A stretch of 64,000 nucleotides of DNA from Argyresthia goedartella (lineage: Eukaryota > Arthropoda > Insecta > Lepidoptera > Argyresthiidae): NCBI GenBank assembly GCA_949825045.1, contig OX463816.1:12705579-12769578 (forward strand), in the 5' to 3' direction. Shown piece by piece: positions 34,760 through 45,610 of the stretch. The notes below the pieces were generated by a model, which saw only the letters and a list, made by a program, of their open reading frames with translations, ran no database searches and had not been told where the DNA came from. A program made the position numbers and the translations under genes. Position 1 is the first letter of the stretch. Each line of letters starts with the position of its first letter.

Positions 34760-35272
34760 AAACCTCCTTCACAATATTGCACACAAATATTTTAAAAGTT
34801 ACATCAAAAGAAAATGCATGTACAAGGGCGAGCTTGTCTCTGAAAAGAGATTTCTTCCAGCAAAACAAGGCATTACAGGAATTGCTATCATAAAAGGGTA
34901 GGCAGTGCACGATAATTACTATAACTAAAATGCCTAGGAATAAATTAAAATATCTGTAAAATACAGATAGCAAATACGAAATAATTACCGATATATACAT
35001 AAACCTTACATATAATAAAATAAATACAGTAACTTTTACGAAAGAGACATGTAGAGCTCTTTAATATGTTTCTTAAAAGAAAAAGAGTCGGACTGTCTCT
35101 TATATTGCAAAGAGGTGCGTTCCAGAGTCGGACCGCCCGCAGCCTGAAGGAGCGTTTATACGCAGCGCTGCTATGCCGCGGAGTAGCTAAAAGTGAATAA
35201 TTAAATATCATCGGAGAACTGCTCATGGCAAACTTAAAAGTAGAAAGACGAAAATTCTTATAAGAGACCCCA
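34760..35272 (-). pseudogene. LINE 3' end, same family as 57793-58831
   Basis: The minus strand gives SLLATPRHSSAAYKRSFRLR and AVRLWNA then NIRDSPTLF. This matches the end of the LINE at 58831-58087 (LSTPRHNTAAYKHSFRLT, IRLWNALPCAIRDSP). The 3' UTRs also match (GGCGAGCTT-TCTC and GAGATTTCT-CCAGCAAA). It is severely 5' truncated and lies in the OTU-type LINE where its RT should be. Confidence 0.75.
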
Positions 35273-36216
35273 TAAACAACCAGTGAATTGGACGTAGTTC
35301 CAATACGAACCGTAAACGAAATCAAATATCTCGGCACATATATTACGGCAGGACATAGGACACAATAAAAAAGAGGTGCCGGCAAGCCATATGCAATTCC
35401 AAGGCCCTAATGCATTTTATAAAGAAATCCAACATAGACTGAAATATAGTGCGCCTGATTTACAAAATGGTCATTGCACTGTTTATAAAATACGGACAAA
35501 AAGCGGCAACCCTCACTAAAGCAAACAGTTGACAGTCAGTATATGAACGCCTGATCCTCAGAGACATGTTTGAGAACGCCAGAAGCTATCCAAGATACCA
35601 CAAAATTCATGACTGACTACAGGGCAAAACGATAACCAAACGAATCAAAAACCACCGGATATGTTACTATACATATTCTGCGACGCCCACAACAGCACTT
35701 ACTACACGCTCCATTCAAATACGAAGCAAGGAAGAAGAAAGCCGGCCGACTTATATACACCTGGAAAGATTTCCTTAAGCATGACATCAAACATCAAACA
35801 CAGTTACTGGACAGAATCATCACACAACAGGGACGATGTCAAGATGGCCTAGAGGCAAATATACCGTATCCCAGAAACAGACAGCAAAAGCGAAACTGGG
35901 AACTTACCGGATAACCCAAACGAACACGACTCAGGAAACTCAACTATTAACAATAACTGAAAATAGAAGGAAAACAAGAACTTGAAGAAAACAACAGCTG
36001 CTCTCCAAATCCCACATCCTCCCCATTCCACATATCCTATATTGGCTTCAGGCTGAAGAGTCGGTCGATTGAATTCACTATCCTTCCCTTCCTACAGAGC
36101 AGGTCATTCCGCCCCCCCTCAAAACTTGTGCCCTCTGGTATGCCGGCCGAAAGACCGGAACAGGTTTAGAACCCTGGCTGGAGAAGCACCATTCATTCAT
36201 TCATTCATTCATTCAT

Positions 36217-38668
36217 AAAATGGAGACAACACAGAATCGCATTTGTGGCGGATATAGAAAAGATGTTTCGACAGTTGTGGGTACATCCAGAGGACCAACA
36301 TCTCCAGAAAATCATATGGCGAGACTCTCCACATCAACTCTTACAAGAGTATCAACTGACAACAGTCACCTACGGCACCAAGGCCGCCCCCTTTCTCGCC
36401 ATGATGACGCTGAAGCAATTGGCGTGGGATGAAAGATTCAAATACCCGGAAGCTGCCAAAATAGTTGAGGAATGTTTCTATATGGACGACCTGTCAGCCA
36501 AAAGATTACAAGAAGATCTCATTCAACTAATGAAAGCAGGCGGTTTCAATTTAAGAAAATGGAAGTCCAATCATCCCGCCTTAATGCAACAAGTCACCAA
36601 CAAGGTTGAAGGTGCGGAGGGCACATATCAGTTCATACAACCAGAATCGATGAAAACATTGGGACTTAATTGGAACTCGACACAGGACGTCTTCAAATTT
36701 AGATCGAAGATTGAAACCACGACTGAAAACAATACAGTTTGTACGAAAAGACAGTTGCTCTCGGAAATCGCCCGATTATTTGACCCTCTTGGCTGGCTCA
36801 CACCTATTTCTACAAAAATGAAATTACTTTTTCAATCCGTCTGGAATAGAAATCTTCAGTGGGATGACAAGATACCCGAAGATATTCACAAAGAATGGAT
36901 AAAAATAAAACATCACATAGCAGCTATAAATAACCTAAACATACCAAGATGGTTAGGTACAGAGACCTCAAGCGATATCGAGTTACACGGGTATTGTGAC
37001 GCATCTCAAAAAGCGTACGCCTGCGTAATTTATTGTAAATTAAAAATAGATGGTCAATATCATATCAGTCTCGTCGCTGCAAAATCAAGATTAGTACCAC
37101 ACAACAAAGAGATTACATTGCCAAAACTGGAGTAGTGCGGAGCCCATTTGCTGGCCACACTGATGGAAAAAGTACTAGAAAGTTTGAGCAACCATCGTAT
37201 TAAGATGTATGGTTGGGTAGATTCGACTGCCGTCTTAGGCTGGCTTCAAGGTCAGCCCCAGCGCTTGAAGCAGTTTGTTGGCAACAGGGTTCAACAGATT
37301 ACTCAAGTAATACCCGCGTCATGTTGGCGGTACGTCAAATCTACCGAAAACCCCGCAGATTGTGCTAGCAGAGGGCTCAACGCCACACAACTACAAGTTC
37401 ATCCACTTGGCTAAAAGCCTTTGATGAAAAACGAAGATTGAGCAAGATTTATTCGACTGATGAAGAGGCCAAGCCAATGAAAGCGACTATACAGGCTGTA
37501 ACAAGAAACAGCAATATTGTACTTAAGTTGTTAAACAAGTACAGCTCATTCATCAAGGTAGTACATGTGCTGTCGTGGATACGCCGATTCACAAGTCGGA
37601 AACAAGACAGAAAATATGAGCCCTACATTACACTGGCGGAAAGTAGACGAACTACTGAGCTGATAATAAAGGATGTTCAAGGAAGGGAATTTCACGGAGA
37701 GATAAATGACCTCAAAAACGGCAAACAAGTGTCACCCAAAAGCAAGATTTTGAGTCTCACACCTTTCCTCGATGAACAAGGCTTGCTCAGAGTTGGAGGA
37801 AGACTGAAACATGCACACATTAATCCAGATATGAAACACCCTGTAATTTTGCCTCAACAAAGCCGCTTGACGGAGTTAATTATTTTGCAAGCGCATGAAC
37901 ATACCTACCACGGCGGTGCTCGGATTACATTGTCATTCATAAGGCAAAAATATTGGATACTCAGTGGAAACAAGACCACTAAGTAGTTTATTCGTCGGTG
38001 TATTACTTGCAAGAAACAAAACCCTAATAAAAATCATCAAATAATGGGAGACTTACCTGAATCAAGGATCAACCCATCTCGTCCTTTCCTGCATACCGGC
38101 GTTGACTACACGGGACATTTCTACATAAAATCCAACAAGGGACGTGGTACCAAGACCACCAAGGGATATGTCGCAGTCTTCGTATGCATGGTGACCAAGG
38201 CGGTGCATCTAGAGCTGGTTTCCGACCTGACAACATCTTCATTCCTCGCCGCTGTAAGAAGAATGGCAGCGCGCAAAAGAAAACCAGGACATTTTTACAG
38301 TGATAATGGGACCACCTTTGTGGGAGCTAACAGATGCCTACAACAAGAATTTCAGAAGATACAAGAGCTCATCAACGATCAATTTCTGAGGGAGATAGCA
38401 GACATGGAGATAACATGGCACTTCAACGCTCCTTCCTGGCCGTCAGCAGGAGGTCTATGGGAGGCAGCGGTGAAAAGTTTCAAATTCCACCTGAAGCGAG
38501 TGATTAGCGAACAACGCCTTACTTATGAAGAATTCTCAACTCTCCTCGCTCAAATAGAGGTTTGCCTGAACTCTAGGCCTTTAAGTCCTTTATCTGAAGA
38601 TCCTGAAGACTTAAATTATCTCACACCCGCTCACTTCTTAACCAGCGTACCAACTCTCACCTTGATTG
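36217..38668 (+). pseudogene. Pao/BEL pol, RT to integrase, decayed
   Basis: Continues the fragment ending at 31347. Blocks in order: FVADIEKMFRQLWVHPEDQH, VTYGTKAAPFLA, ECFYMDDLS (RT catalytic YMDD) in 36245-37135; RNase H pieces with GYCDASQKAYACV and, after an in-frame TAG at 37133, HLLATLMEKV and WVDSTAVLGWLQG; ENPADCASRG; then integrase with the His-Cys finger region (LQAHEHTYHGGARITL), VDYTGHFYI, YSDNGTTFVG and GGLWEAAVKSFKFHLKR up to LTPAHFLTSVPTL. Stops near 37133, 37414 and 37984 and the loss of the C-terminal end at about 38668 make it dead. No LTRs are found. Confidence 0.88.
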
Positions 38669-38960
38669 AGAAAGAGTCAGAGTCAGAGTCATTTTTTTTA
38701 TTGAATATAAATAAATAAATTATCTTTTGAAACGTCAAAATTATACTTACTTATAACTACAAGTCAATATTTTTTTATATAAAAAAAAGAAAGACTACAC
38801 CGTTTCGGAAGGTGGGCCTCGGGGTTAAGAAGAAACGGCAAGAAACTCTCCCATACCTTTTTTTTTTAAATGACTACAACAGGTACTTGTTTCGGTCTAA
38901 GGAAATTCGCCGGCGAGTGATAGACTTGATCCATCGCCCCTCGTCGAATTTCTGTGCGCT
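38669..38960 (-). mobile_element. 3' end of a further retroelement, minus strand
   Basis: The Pao frame runs into a GAGTCA repeat (38669-38688) followed by a T-rich stretch and ACCGTTTCGGAAGGTGGGCC, then GAAACGGCAAGAAACTCTCC. Read on the minus strand this is a 3' UTR ending in an A-rich stretch and a TGACTC repeat, as in LINE or SINE tails. The gene it came from is not present. Confidence 0.5.
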
Positions 38961-39671
38961 GAGATGGTATGGTATGGTATACCAGGGTGTTCTGAGCGAC
39001 TACCTCCTAGTGTGGGGGTGCTGAAGTGATGCAGAAGGATACGTCCGCCTGCATAACTTCTGCTTCCTCCTGGTGCACCCTGGTAACAGCGGCTAGTGAC
39101 TGGTCCCCGGACCTCTTACTAGCCGATGGCTAAAAGTAGCTCCGGTTCTGTCGGTTAAAGTGGGTGTACCCGGCAGACTATCTACACTCACCTGCGTCTT
39201 GTGGTCTGCGCAGTTGACCACCGTAGGCCAGGATGAAGGGGTCCTGGGGGGTTGAGCCGAGCGTTGTTGTGGATTTAGCTTCGTAAGGCAACACGCCCTC
39301 TTTGGCCTGGATTTCAGGCAAAACGGTAGCCTCGCCCGTAGCCGCGGGTTGGGGTAACGGCCAAGTGTCCCGTCAGAGGGCCACGGCTAGGGGTGTAGGG
39401 TCCGCTAAGGCGTCAGTCATAGCGGAGGGATGGGTCATGCTGACGGGGTAAGCTTCGGTGACTACGGCGGTGGGACCATGTCGCTGACACCTTGGTTCCC
39501 ATCGTACACAGAAGCGAGCTCCCGATGTCGCGCCAAGTACCAGCCCTATGCTCCTATATCTACTCGGTACTCCTAGCGACTGAAAGCTGTTCCAAGCGAG
39601 TAGGCGCTCCCAATTATGCGGGCTCCGTGGAGGGTGGGAAATCGAGTAGACGAATCTCTATACATTTGGCC

Positions 39672-40244
39672 ATGGATCGTGTCAGGTCAAAAAACACATC
39701 TGGAACGCTTCCAGCGGTGAAAACCGCAAGCGTCTCCAAGCAGGTGCGAGAATCTGCCTCGGCAGATCCTCAAGCCTCAACTGGGCGCACTGCCACCATC
39801 AGTGACCTACCGGTGCAAACCGGTAGTGATTCCACTGTGGAGGTTAGCTGCAAAAAACCCGAAAGTGAGTCGAGAGGCAGGGCCACGGGGCAACCCGGTG
39901 CGCGGAGCCATTCCGGTGGGAAATTTGTGAAGGAACCACCGGTGGTAGCGCAGACCAGCTCTAAGCTGGTCATCACTGGGGTTTCTTCAAGAACAGCCAA
40001 GCCCCAGAGTTCCACTCCAGAGCGGCAGCAAACAGGCCCCGATGCAGTCGGGGAAAGTTCTGCTGCTCAACCGCAGGACGAGCACGCGCACTGGGAGGCC
40101 ATGCTGCTTGGTGAAGGCGATGAGCCAGAACCAGCAGTGGTGCCCTCTGAGGGCGAGGAGCTGTCCATGCGGCTGGAGGAGGAACTCGTCTTGGAGGTGC
40201 AGGAGGGGTTGACCAAAAATGGCGTCCCTCTCCCGCGATTGTAA
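39672..40244 (+). CDS. ORF1 of the LOA-like LINE
   Basis: 190 codons from the ATG at 39672 (GGCCATGG, a good initiation context). An in-frame ATG at 39525 (MSRQVPALC) would give a longer form. The protein is polar, rich in Ser, Thr, Ala and Glu, with an acidic C-terminus (WEAMLLGEGDEPEPAVVPSE). No CCHC zinc knuckle or RRM is visible, although LINE ORF1 proteins of this group usually have zinc knuckles, so it may be internally deleted. It overlaps the start of ORF2 by 26 bases in another frame. Confidence 0.65.
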   Translation: MDRVRSKNTSGTLPAVKTASVSKQVRESASADPQASTGRTATISDLPVQTGSDSTVEVSCKKPESESRGRATGQPGARSHSGGKFVKEPPVVAQTSSKLVITGVSSRTAKPQSSTPERQQTGPDAVGESSAAQPQDEHAHWEAMLLGEGDEPEPAVVPSEGEELSMRLEEELVLEVQEGLTKNGVPLPRL

Positions 40245-40747
40245 AATCCTCCAAGCCAACCTCCAACACAGCCAAACTGCAACGGCCCAGTTAAGACGCT
40301 GGTTGGGGGCAAACAGCACTGCCGTGGCTCTGATCCAGGAGCCGTGGATCAACCGCGGTAGCATTCGAGGGCTCGCCAATTTGAGAGGTAAGCTTTTCGG
40401 TACAACTGATCACGATAACCCTAGAACGTGCATCATAACTACTAACAACATCCCAGCACAGCCATTAACAGAGTTCTGTTCCAGGGACCTGTGTGCCATA
40501 AGGCTGCAACTGCCCGACACAGCTAAGTGCCGCGAGCTCGTGGTGGCCTCCGCCTACATGCCTGCGGAGGACAACCCGCCTCCACACGACCTGTGCCGGC
40601 TGGTGGACCACTGCGAGAAGTCGGGCCTCCAGCTCATCGTTGGGGCCGACTCGAACGCGCATCACCCACTGTGGGGCATGCCAGATATGAACAGCAGAGG
40701 TAAGACACTTGTTGAATACCTATTTACTACAAACCTCAATGTGCTTA
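40219..40747 (+). pseudogene. ORF2 part 1: AP-like endonuclease, N-terminal piece
   Basis: ATG at 40219. The sequence ILQANLQHSQTATAQL, ALIQEPWINRGSIRGL, ELVVASAYMPAE and VGADSNAHHPLWGMPDMNSR gives the first catalytic blocks of an apurinic-type endonuclease (N, E and D/N regions). The frame is cut after 176 residues by the minus-strand LINE and resumes in the same frame at 46027. The residues that follow in the chimeric open frame (to 40833) are translation of the inserted element. Confidence 0.85.
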
Positions 40748-41035
40748 TTATTTATTTATTATTTTTATTTTCTTTATTTGGGACATCAACAGCACAATAC
40801 ACATACATTTATACAAAAAACAAAATACAGTAAACAAGGCCAATGACAGATGTCCACAGAAGAGCAGTTAACATAATTAAAATAGGAGCTGACGACGTTA
40901 TGCTTAAAATTTGTGTGTGTAGGGTGAGTGGTTGTGAGGGTGTATGTGAGGGTGTATATGTGTGTGTGAGGGTGTGTTTGTGCTTGAAAGGAAAATTAAT
41001 TTAAGTTGGGGAGCAGTAGTATAGGAATTATATGC

Positions 41036-43984
41036 TTAATTATTAAGTACCTTCCTTATGCGGTTTTTGAATGCATTTCTAGTGCAATCAAATGGGTCAA
41101 CACAGCTAAATCGTTTATTATATAAATTCATTATGCGGATAATAGGGGAGTTCTGGGCATAGTTGGTATGTACACGAGGTGTGTGAAATAGAAGATTTGC
41201 TGAATGGCGCGTGCGTGTGGTAGAAGTGCGGTAGCCGACCAGTTCAACAAGATTGGGACTATCGATACGGCCGCTCAGGATATCATGTAGGACAGACATA
41301 TCAAGTGCTATTCGACGGTCTTCAAGATTCATTATATGGTGATGAGTGCACGATGAATAGTAGTCTTGTCCCCTACGTTTGGCACGATAATCTAAAAATC
41401 TTACAAAAGACTTTTGAATGCGCTCTATTCGTTCCTTGTGCGTAATATATTGAGGACACCAGACAACGCTGGCGTATTCCAAAATACTGCGCACGTAGGC
41501 GAAGTAAAGTACCTTAAAGCATGTAATGTCACTAAACGCAGCACATGTTCGACAGATAAATCCCAAGTTTCTGAAAGCGCGGTTAGTGATGTCGTCAATG
41601 TGTTGGTCAAATGATAATTTTGCGTCAAGAGTGACGCCCAAGTCACGAACAGTATTCACGCGTGCGATAATCTGATCCTTAAAAGCATACGAATGTACAA
41701 TTGGTTTTGGACTACGAGTAAAAGAGATCTGAAGGCACTTGGAAATATTTACCTTAATTCGATTGGTTACATAGTACTCGGAAAGCCGGTTCAAATCTTC
41801 CTGCATTCCAATACAATCAATCGCATTACGTATTCCAGTAAAGATCTTTTTGTCGTCTGCATACATTATGAATTTACAATTATGGAATACTGTGTATATG
41901 TCGTAAAGGTATGCGTTGTAGAATAGAGGACCCAAATGTGATCCCTGGGGTACCCCAGAGGGGACGTTGACATAGTCAGATCTGAAGCCACCCAGTACTA
42001 CCGCTTGGCATCTATTGGTTATATAGGATGTCACCCACCTATAAATGTCTCCACGCAGACCCAATCTATGGAGCTTACGGAGCAGTATGACGTGGTCCAC
42101 ACGATCGAACGCCTTTTCAAAATCCGTGTAAACCACGTCAACCTGCACCCCTTTGTCCATTGAGCGGAGAACGTGATTGACAAACTCTGCAAGATTCGAC
42201 ACGGTGGAACGGCCTTTCAGGAAGCCATGTTGTTGCGGTGGAATTCCCCTTGTTAATGTACCGTATATATTGTCATAAATAATTTTCTCAAAAATCTTTC
42301 CGAATATGTTCAAAATTGAGATTGGGCGATAGTTCGGAATTTGTAATTTAGAACCCTTTTTATGTATGGGTACCACAAGGGCTTCTTTCCATTTTGTCGG
42401 GAATGTACCGTTAGTAAGGGACATGTTAAATAAAATATTAAGCGGTGTGGACAGGCTCTTGGCGCATTTAAAAATAAAATATGGGGGAATCCCGTCACTC
42501 CCAGCTCCACCATTAGGATCCAAGGATGCCAAGTATTTTTCAACAGAATCTGCTGAGAGTTCCAATGTACTGACAACACTACCATCGTCACAGCAAGGTG
42601 GGTTCAACTCTAAATGATCGTATTCAGGTGCGGGTTCGACAAATACTGATGCAAAAAATTGGTTAAACCCAGCAGTGATATCTTCGCCCTTTTCAAAACT
42701 GCTATCCTTGTATTCAAATTTCTTCGGGTAGGCTGAACAACCACGACGTGCTCTGACATAGGACCAGAGTTGTTTAGGATCGGACTTAATATTTTCTTGC
42801 ATTGATGTGATATACTTATTGTAACATTGATCAAGAATGAATTTATGGCGACTCCGGAGCAATGAAAAATCGTCGTAGTCGCGGGGATTTCCATACCGCT
42901 TCCATTTAGAATGAGCTCTACTTTTCTCTTGTATAATTTTGATCAGTGGTGTGCTATACCAAACTGGATAGCTACACTTTTTACGACGGGTGTCCAGAGG
43001 TATACATTTAGTTATATTGTCATTAAGAATGTCGTAAAAAGTTAATATTGCATTGTCCAAGTCTGGTGCGCAAATGAGTTTATCCCAGTCAGTCCCCGAG
43101 AGTATCTTATTTAATTCCTCATAATTACCCTTACGAAACCTATATTTAGTTTGTTTTGATTCTTCCAATGGAGCTGCAAATATATCCTTTGTAGTGATTT
43201 CGAGTGGTGGGTGGAATTTGTCGATTTTGCTTAGTGGATGTAGTGACATTCTGACATCCGCCGCAAAATTTGATACAATGAGATCTAAAATGTTGTCACT
43301 AGAATTTTTGAAAAAGTTTAATTGTTGCAGATTCCATGCAGAAAAGGTTTCCAATATACTGGCACTTGCAGCCTGAATCTCCACTGACCCTTGGTGAAGT
43401 TGCGTGGTGTGGCCGTCGGGGCACCACGAAATATTAGGCATATTAAAGTCACCTGTTATTATGAAGTGTGCGTTGGGAGATTCTGAGAGAGCCCTAATTA
43501 AAAGCGAGTCGATGTGACGTAAATCATTTGCTAATGTCTTAGAAGAACGCGTGTCGGGTGGAGCATATATAGTACACAGATGTAGGTCATATTTTGTCGC
43601 TGAGGGATCAACATTACCGGAGTGCATTCGCAGTCCGTTGGCCGGAATAGTGACCCAGAGACATTCTATGCCAGCCTGCGACCACTCGGGGCGAGCTCTT
43701 GCCTCCAGCGTGCGACGGATCAAGACCATAACGCCACCACCGTCCCGCTTACCACGGAGACTGCGGTCTCTATCCAGTCTGAAAACGTCATATCTACTGT
43801 CGCATATCTCTGTGTCTAAAATGCTCTCGATTAGCCAGGTTTCAGTAATGGAAATGATATCATAGTCTTCGCTCAAAATGTTACGATAAAGGTGGTGTAA
43901 TTTAGATCTTAGTCCACGAGTGTTCTGGTAATAAATAGTAAGTTTAGAATCGAATAGAAAGAAGGAAGGATAGAACAAAGACAA
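41036..43984 (-). CDS. ORF2: AP endonuclease and reverse transcriptase
   Basis: An open frame of 982 codons from a TTG. No ATG occurs before the endonuclease starts, and an in-frame TAA lies about 15 bases upstream. Endonuclease blocks: YYQNTRGLRSK, ISITETWL, GGVMVLIR, FIITGDFNMPNISW, NILDLIVSN and DKFHPPLEI. RT blocks: NYRPISILNIFGKIFEK, QHGFLKGRS, YTDFEKAFDRVDH, SGVPQGSHLGPLF and MYADDKKIF (catalytic YADD). The C-terminal thumb region has NTVRDLGVTLDAKLSFDQHI. No RNase H. It would nick the target and copy the RNA by target-primed reverse transcription. The start may depend on a non-AUG codon or on coupling to ORF1. Confidence 0.85.
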   Translation of the reverse strand: MSLFYPSFFLFDSKLTIYYQNTRGLRSKLHHLYRNILSEDYDIISITETWLIESILDTEICDSRYDVFRLDRDRSLRGKRDGGGVMVLIRRTLEARARPEWSQAGIECLWVTIPANGLRMHSGNVDPSATKYDLHLCTIYAPPDTRSSKTLANDLRHIDSLLIRALSESPNAHFIITGDFNMPNISWCPDGHTTQLHQGSVEIQAASASILETFSAWNLQQLNFFKNSSDNILDLIVSNFAADVRMSLHPLSKIDKFHPPLEITTKDIFAAPLEESKQTKYRFRKGNYEELNKILSGTDWDKLICAPDLDNAILTFYDILNDNITKCIPLDTRRKKCSYPVWYSTPLIKIIQEKSRAHSKWKRYGNPRDYDDFSLLRSRHKFILDQCYNKYITSMQENIKSDPKQLWSYVRARRGCSAYPKKFEYKDSSFEKGEDITAGFNQFFASVFVEPAPEYDHLELNPPCCDDGSVVSTLELSADSVEKYLASLDPNGGAGSDGIPPYFIFKCAKSLSTPLNILFNMSLTNGTFPTKWKEALVVPIHKKGSKLQIPNYRPISILNIFGKIFEKIIYDNIYGTLTRGIPPQQHGFLKGRSTVSNLAEFVNHVLRSMDKGVQVDVVYTDFEKAFDRVDHVILLRKLHRLGLRGDIYRWVTSYITNRCQAVVLGGFRSDYVNVPSGVPQGSHLGPLFYNAYLYDIYTVFHNCKFIMYADDKKIFTGIRNAIDCIGMQEDLNRLSEYYVTNRIKVNISKCLQISFTRSPKPIVHSYAFKDQIIARVNTVRDLGVTLDAKLSFDQHIDDITNRAFRNLGFICRTCAAFSDITCFKVLYFAYVRSILEYASVVWCPQYITHKERIERIQKSFVRFLDYRAKRRGQDYYSSCTHHHIMNLEDRRIALDMSVLHDILSGRIDSPNLVELVGYRTSTTRTRHSANLLFHTPRVHTNYAQNSPIIRIMNLYNKRFSCVDPFDCTRNAFKNRIRKVLNN

Positions 43985-44182
43985 TAGTAATAACGGAGAT
44001 TAGTAATAGTTGGGCATACTTGTTGACTTGGTTGTATAAAAGGAAGGGAAATAAGTTGGTTATTTGTGTGTGTGTATGTATGAGGAGTAGTGATTGTGTG
44101 TGTATCAGTGAACTAAGAGTGCAGTAGTAAGTTACAATGGAGTTATCATAAGCGATTTGGTAACCAACAGATAAATAACTAA

Positions 44183-45547
44183 TCATACAATTTTGGCAAA
44201 ATCCTTAGAGCTTCTAATATGTAACTGAGGACAATTTATAGCTTTACGGACGTAAATGTTACAGTGTTTTACCCACACGTAAGTGTAATTTTGTTCGTTG
44301 CATACGGCTTTACAGTCCTTTAGTAGTTTCTTATTAAGCGGTGTTAGATGGTCATGGACATAAAGTTTTTTGGAGTTTCCAATAAACCCTAGGTCCGAAG
44401 TGTAGACACCTTTAGTTTTGCGCAGACCTGACATTATCTCGTCCTTGTGCAATCGTTGTCTCAGTTTGACTATGATGTTTTTTGGGCGGCCAGGAACCGC
44501 CTTTACCGGCTGCACGCGATGGGCGAACTCTATGTCGCACGACTGAAGTGTGACTCCGGCGTGGCTTGCGATTTGAATCGCTACGTTAGGGATTGACTCG
44601 TTATTCGTTTCCGGTACTCCCGAGATTTCCAAGTTGTTCATACGTAGCCATTGTTGGTTCGCGCCGAATTCATTCTCAAGCTCAATAATTCGCTCCTGAG
44701 ATGCCTGTAGATTCTTTTCGAGCTCACAGATCCTGCTACACTGAGATTCTACTTCAGCTAATCTACCATCCAATTCAGAAGTGAGACTTTCCACATGAGT
44801 AGCTATTTCTGCTTTTAGCATCTCGCGAATTTCTTTTTTCAGCGACTCATTGCCTTTCAAAATTAAGAGTTCAAGGCGTTTCTCTAAGTCAGAGAGAAAA
44901 TTTCCACTTGTCGCGGTGTTTGAAGAGATCGGTACACGGTGACTCTCGGTGTGAGGTAGAGGTGCGGCGGTAAGTGGCGCATTGGTGACGTCAGCTGCAA
45001 CTGTAATTAAATTGGCCGGTTCAGTTGTGCTCGGAATGTCGTCTGTAACCAGGGGCGCGGTGACGGCAGAGCCAGCGGCATTAGCAACTGAGATGGTGGA
45101 GGCGGCGGCGGTGGCGGCAGCGGCGATGGTGGTGGCGGTGGTGGTGGCGGCGGCGGTGGTGGCGGTGGCGGTGGCAGCGGTGGCTATGGCAGTGGCGGCT
45201 GTGACGGCAGTGGTGGTGGTAGTGGTTGCTGTGGCAGTGGGGGGTGTGGCGGCGGTGGCGGTGGCGTCAGTGGGGGTGACGGCATTAACGGTGCTGGCAG
45301 TGGTGGAAGCTAGGGATACGCTGTTCTTGCGAAGATTGCCGTCGGCACTCCGTAGTGGGGTTTTCGAGCGTACCTCAGCTTTGCACGATACGCATTTAGT
45401 CATTTTGCGTTCTTCTATGGTCAGCTTTCTGAACTCTTCCGGTTTTAAATTGAGACATTGGTAGTGGTAAGCTCGTGGGCATGACAAACAGCCCATCGTA
45501 TCAGCTGCGCCGATAAATTTGCCGCATGCATCGCACTTCGCCGGCAT
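44183..45547 (-). CDS. ORF1 with PHD-like zinc finger and coiled coil
   Basis: 454 codons from an ATG at 45547. Residues about 5-55 form a Cys4-His-Cys3-type finger: CDACGKF, CLSCPRAYHYQC, then CVSC. Residues about 80-160 are an Ala/Thr tract encoded by GCN/ACN repeats. Residues about 220-295 form a coiled coil (LEKRLELLILKGNESLKKEI onward). The end (WLRMNNLEISGVPETNNESI, IIVKLRQRLHKDEIM) resembles the nucleic-acid-binding C-terminal domain of LINE ORF1 proteins. It probably coats the element RNA. Confidence 0.8.
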   Translation of the reverse strand: MPAKCDACGKFIGAADTMGCLSCPRAYHYQCLNLKPEEFRKLTIEERKMTKCVSCKAEVRSKTPLRSADGNLRKNSVSLASTTASTVNAVTPTDATATAATPPTATATTTTTTAVTAATAIATAATATATTAAATTTATTIAAAATAAASTISVANAAGSAVTAPLVTDDIPSTTEPANLITVAADVTNAPLTAAPLPHTESHRVPISSNTATSGNFLSDLEKRLELLILKGNESLKKEIREMLKAEIATHVESLTSELDGRLAEVESQCSRICELEKNLQASQERIIELENEFGANQQWLRMNNLEISGVPETNNESIPNVAIQIASHAGVTLQSCDIEFAHRVQPVKAVPGRPKNIIVKLRQRLHKDEIMSGLRKTKGVYTSDLGFIGNSKKLYVHDHLTPLNKKLLKDCKAVCNEQNYTYVWVKHCNIYVRKAINCPQLHIRSSKDFAKIV

Positions 45548-45610
45548 ACTTGTGAGAGGTATGCAAAATAAAAAAGAAACAAAAAATGAAAATTAAAAAT
45601 ACAATGTTTT

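Larger units (their letters stand above)
31348..36215 (+). mobile_element. OTU-protease LINE inserted in Pao/BEL, with (CATT)n tail
   Basis: Boundaries are exact. A 22-bp target duplication beginning TAAAATGGAG is at 31326-31347 and again at 36216-36237, both belonging to the Pao RT gene. The element ends in a (CATT)n tail (36190-36215). It contains a non-coding leader, two tandem OTU domains (near 32561 and 33985), the start of an AP-endonuclease-like domain (RIATWKVRG near 34555, IAYIQET near 34640), and after a gap an RT C-terminal block (EIKYLGTYIT near 35310) and a GC-rich 3' UTR. Most of the RT is missing and another LINE fragment sits in its place. The order OTU, AP-type endonuclease, RT, microsatellite tail defines a non-LTR retrotransposon; the clade is not determined. 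Confidence 0.75.

Noticed and set aside
44982..45464. 160-codon plus-strand frame, Ala/Val-rich
   Set aside because: It is the antisense of the GCN/ACN tract in the LINE ORF1 and has no features of its own.
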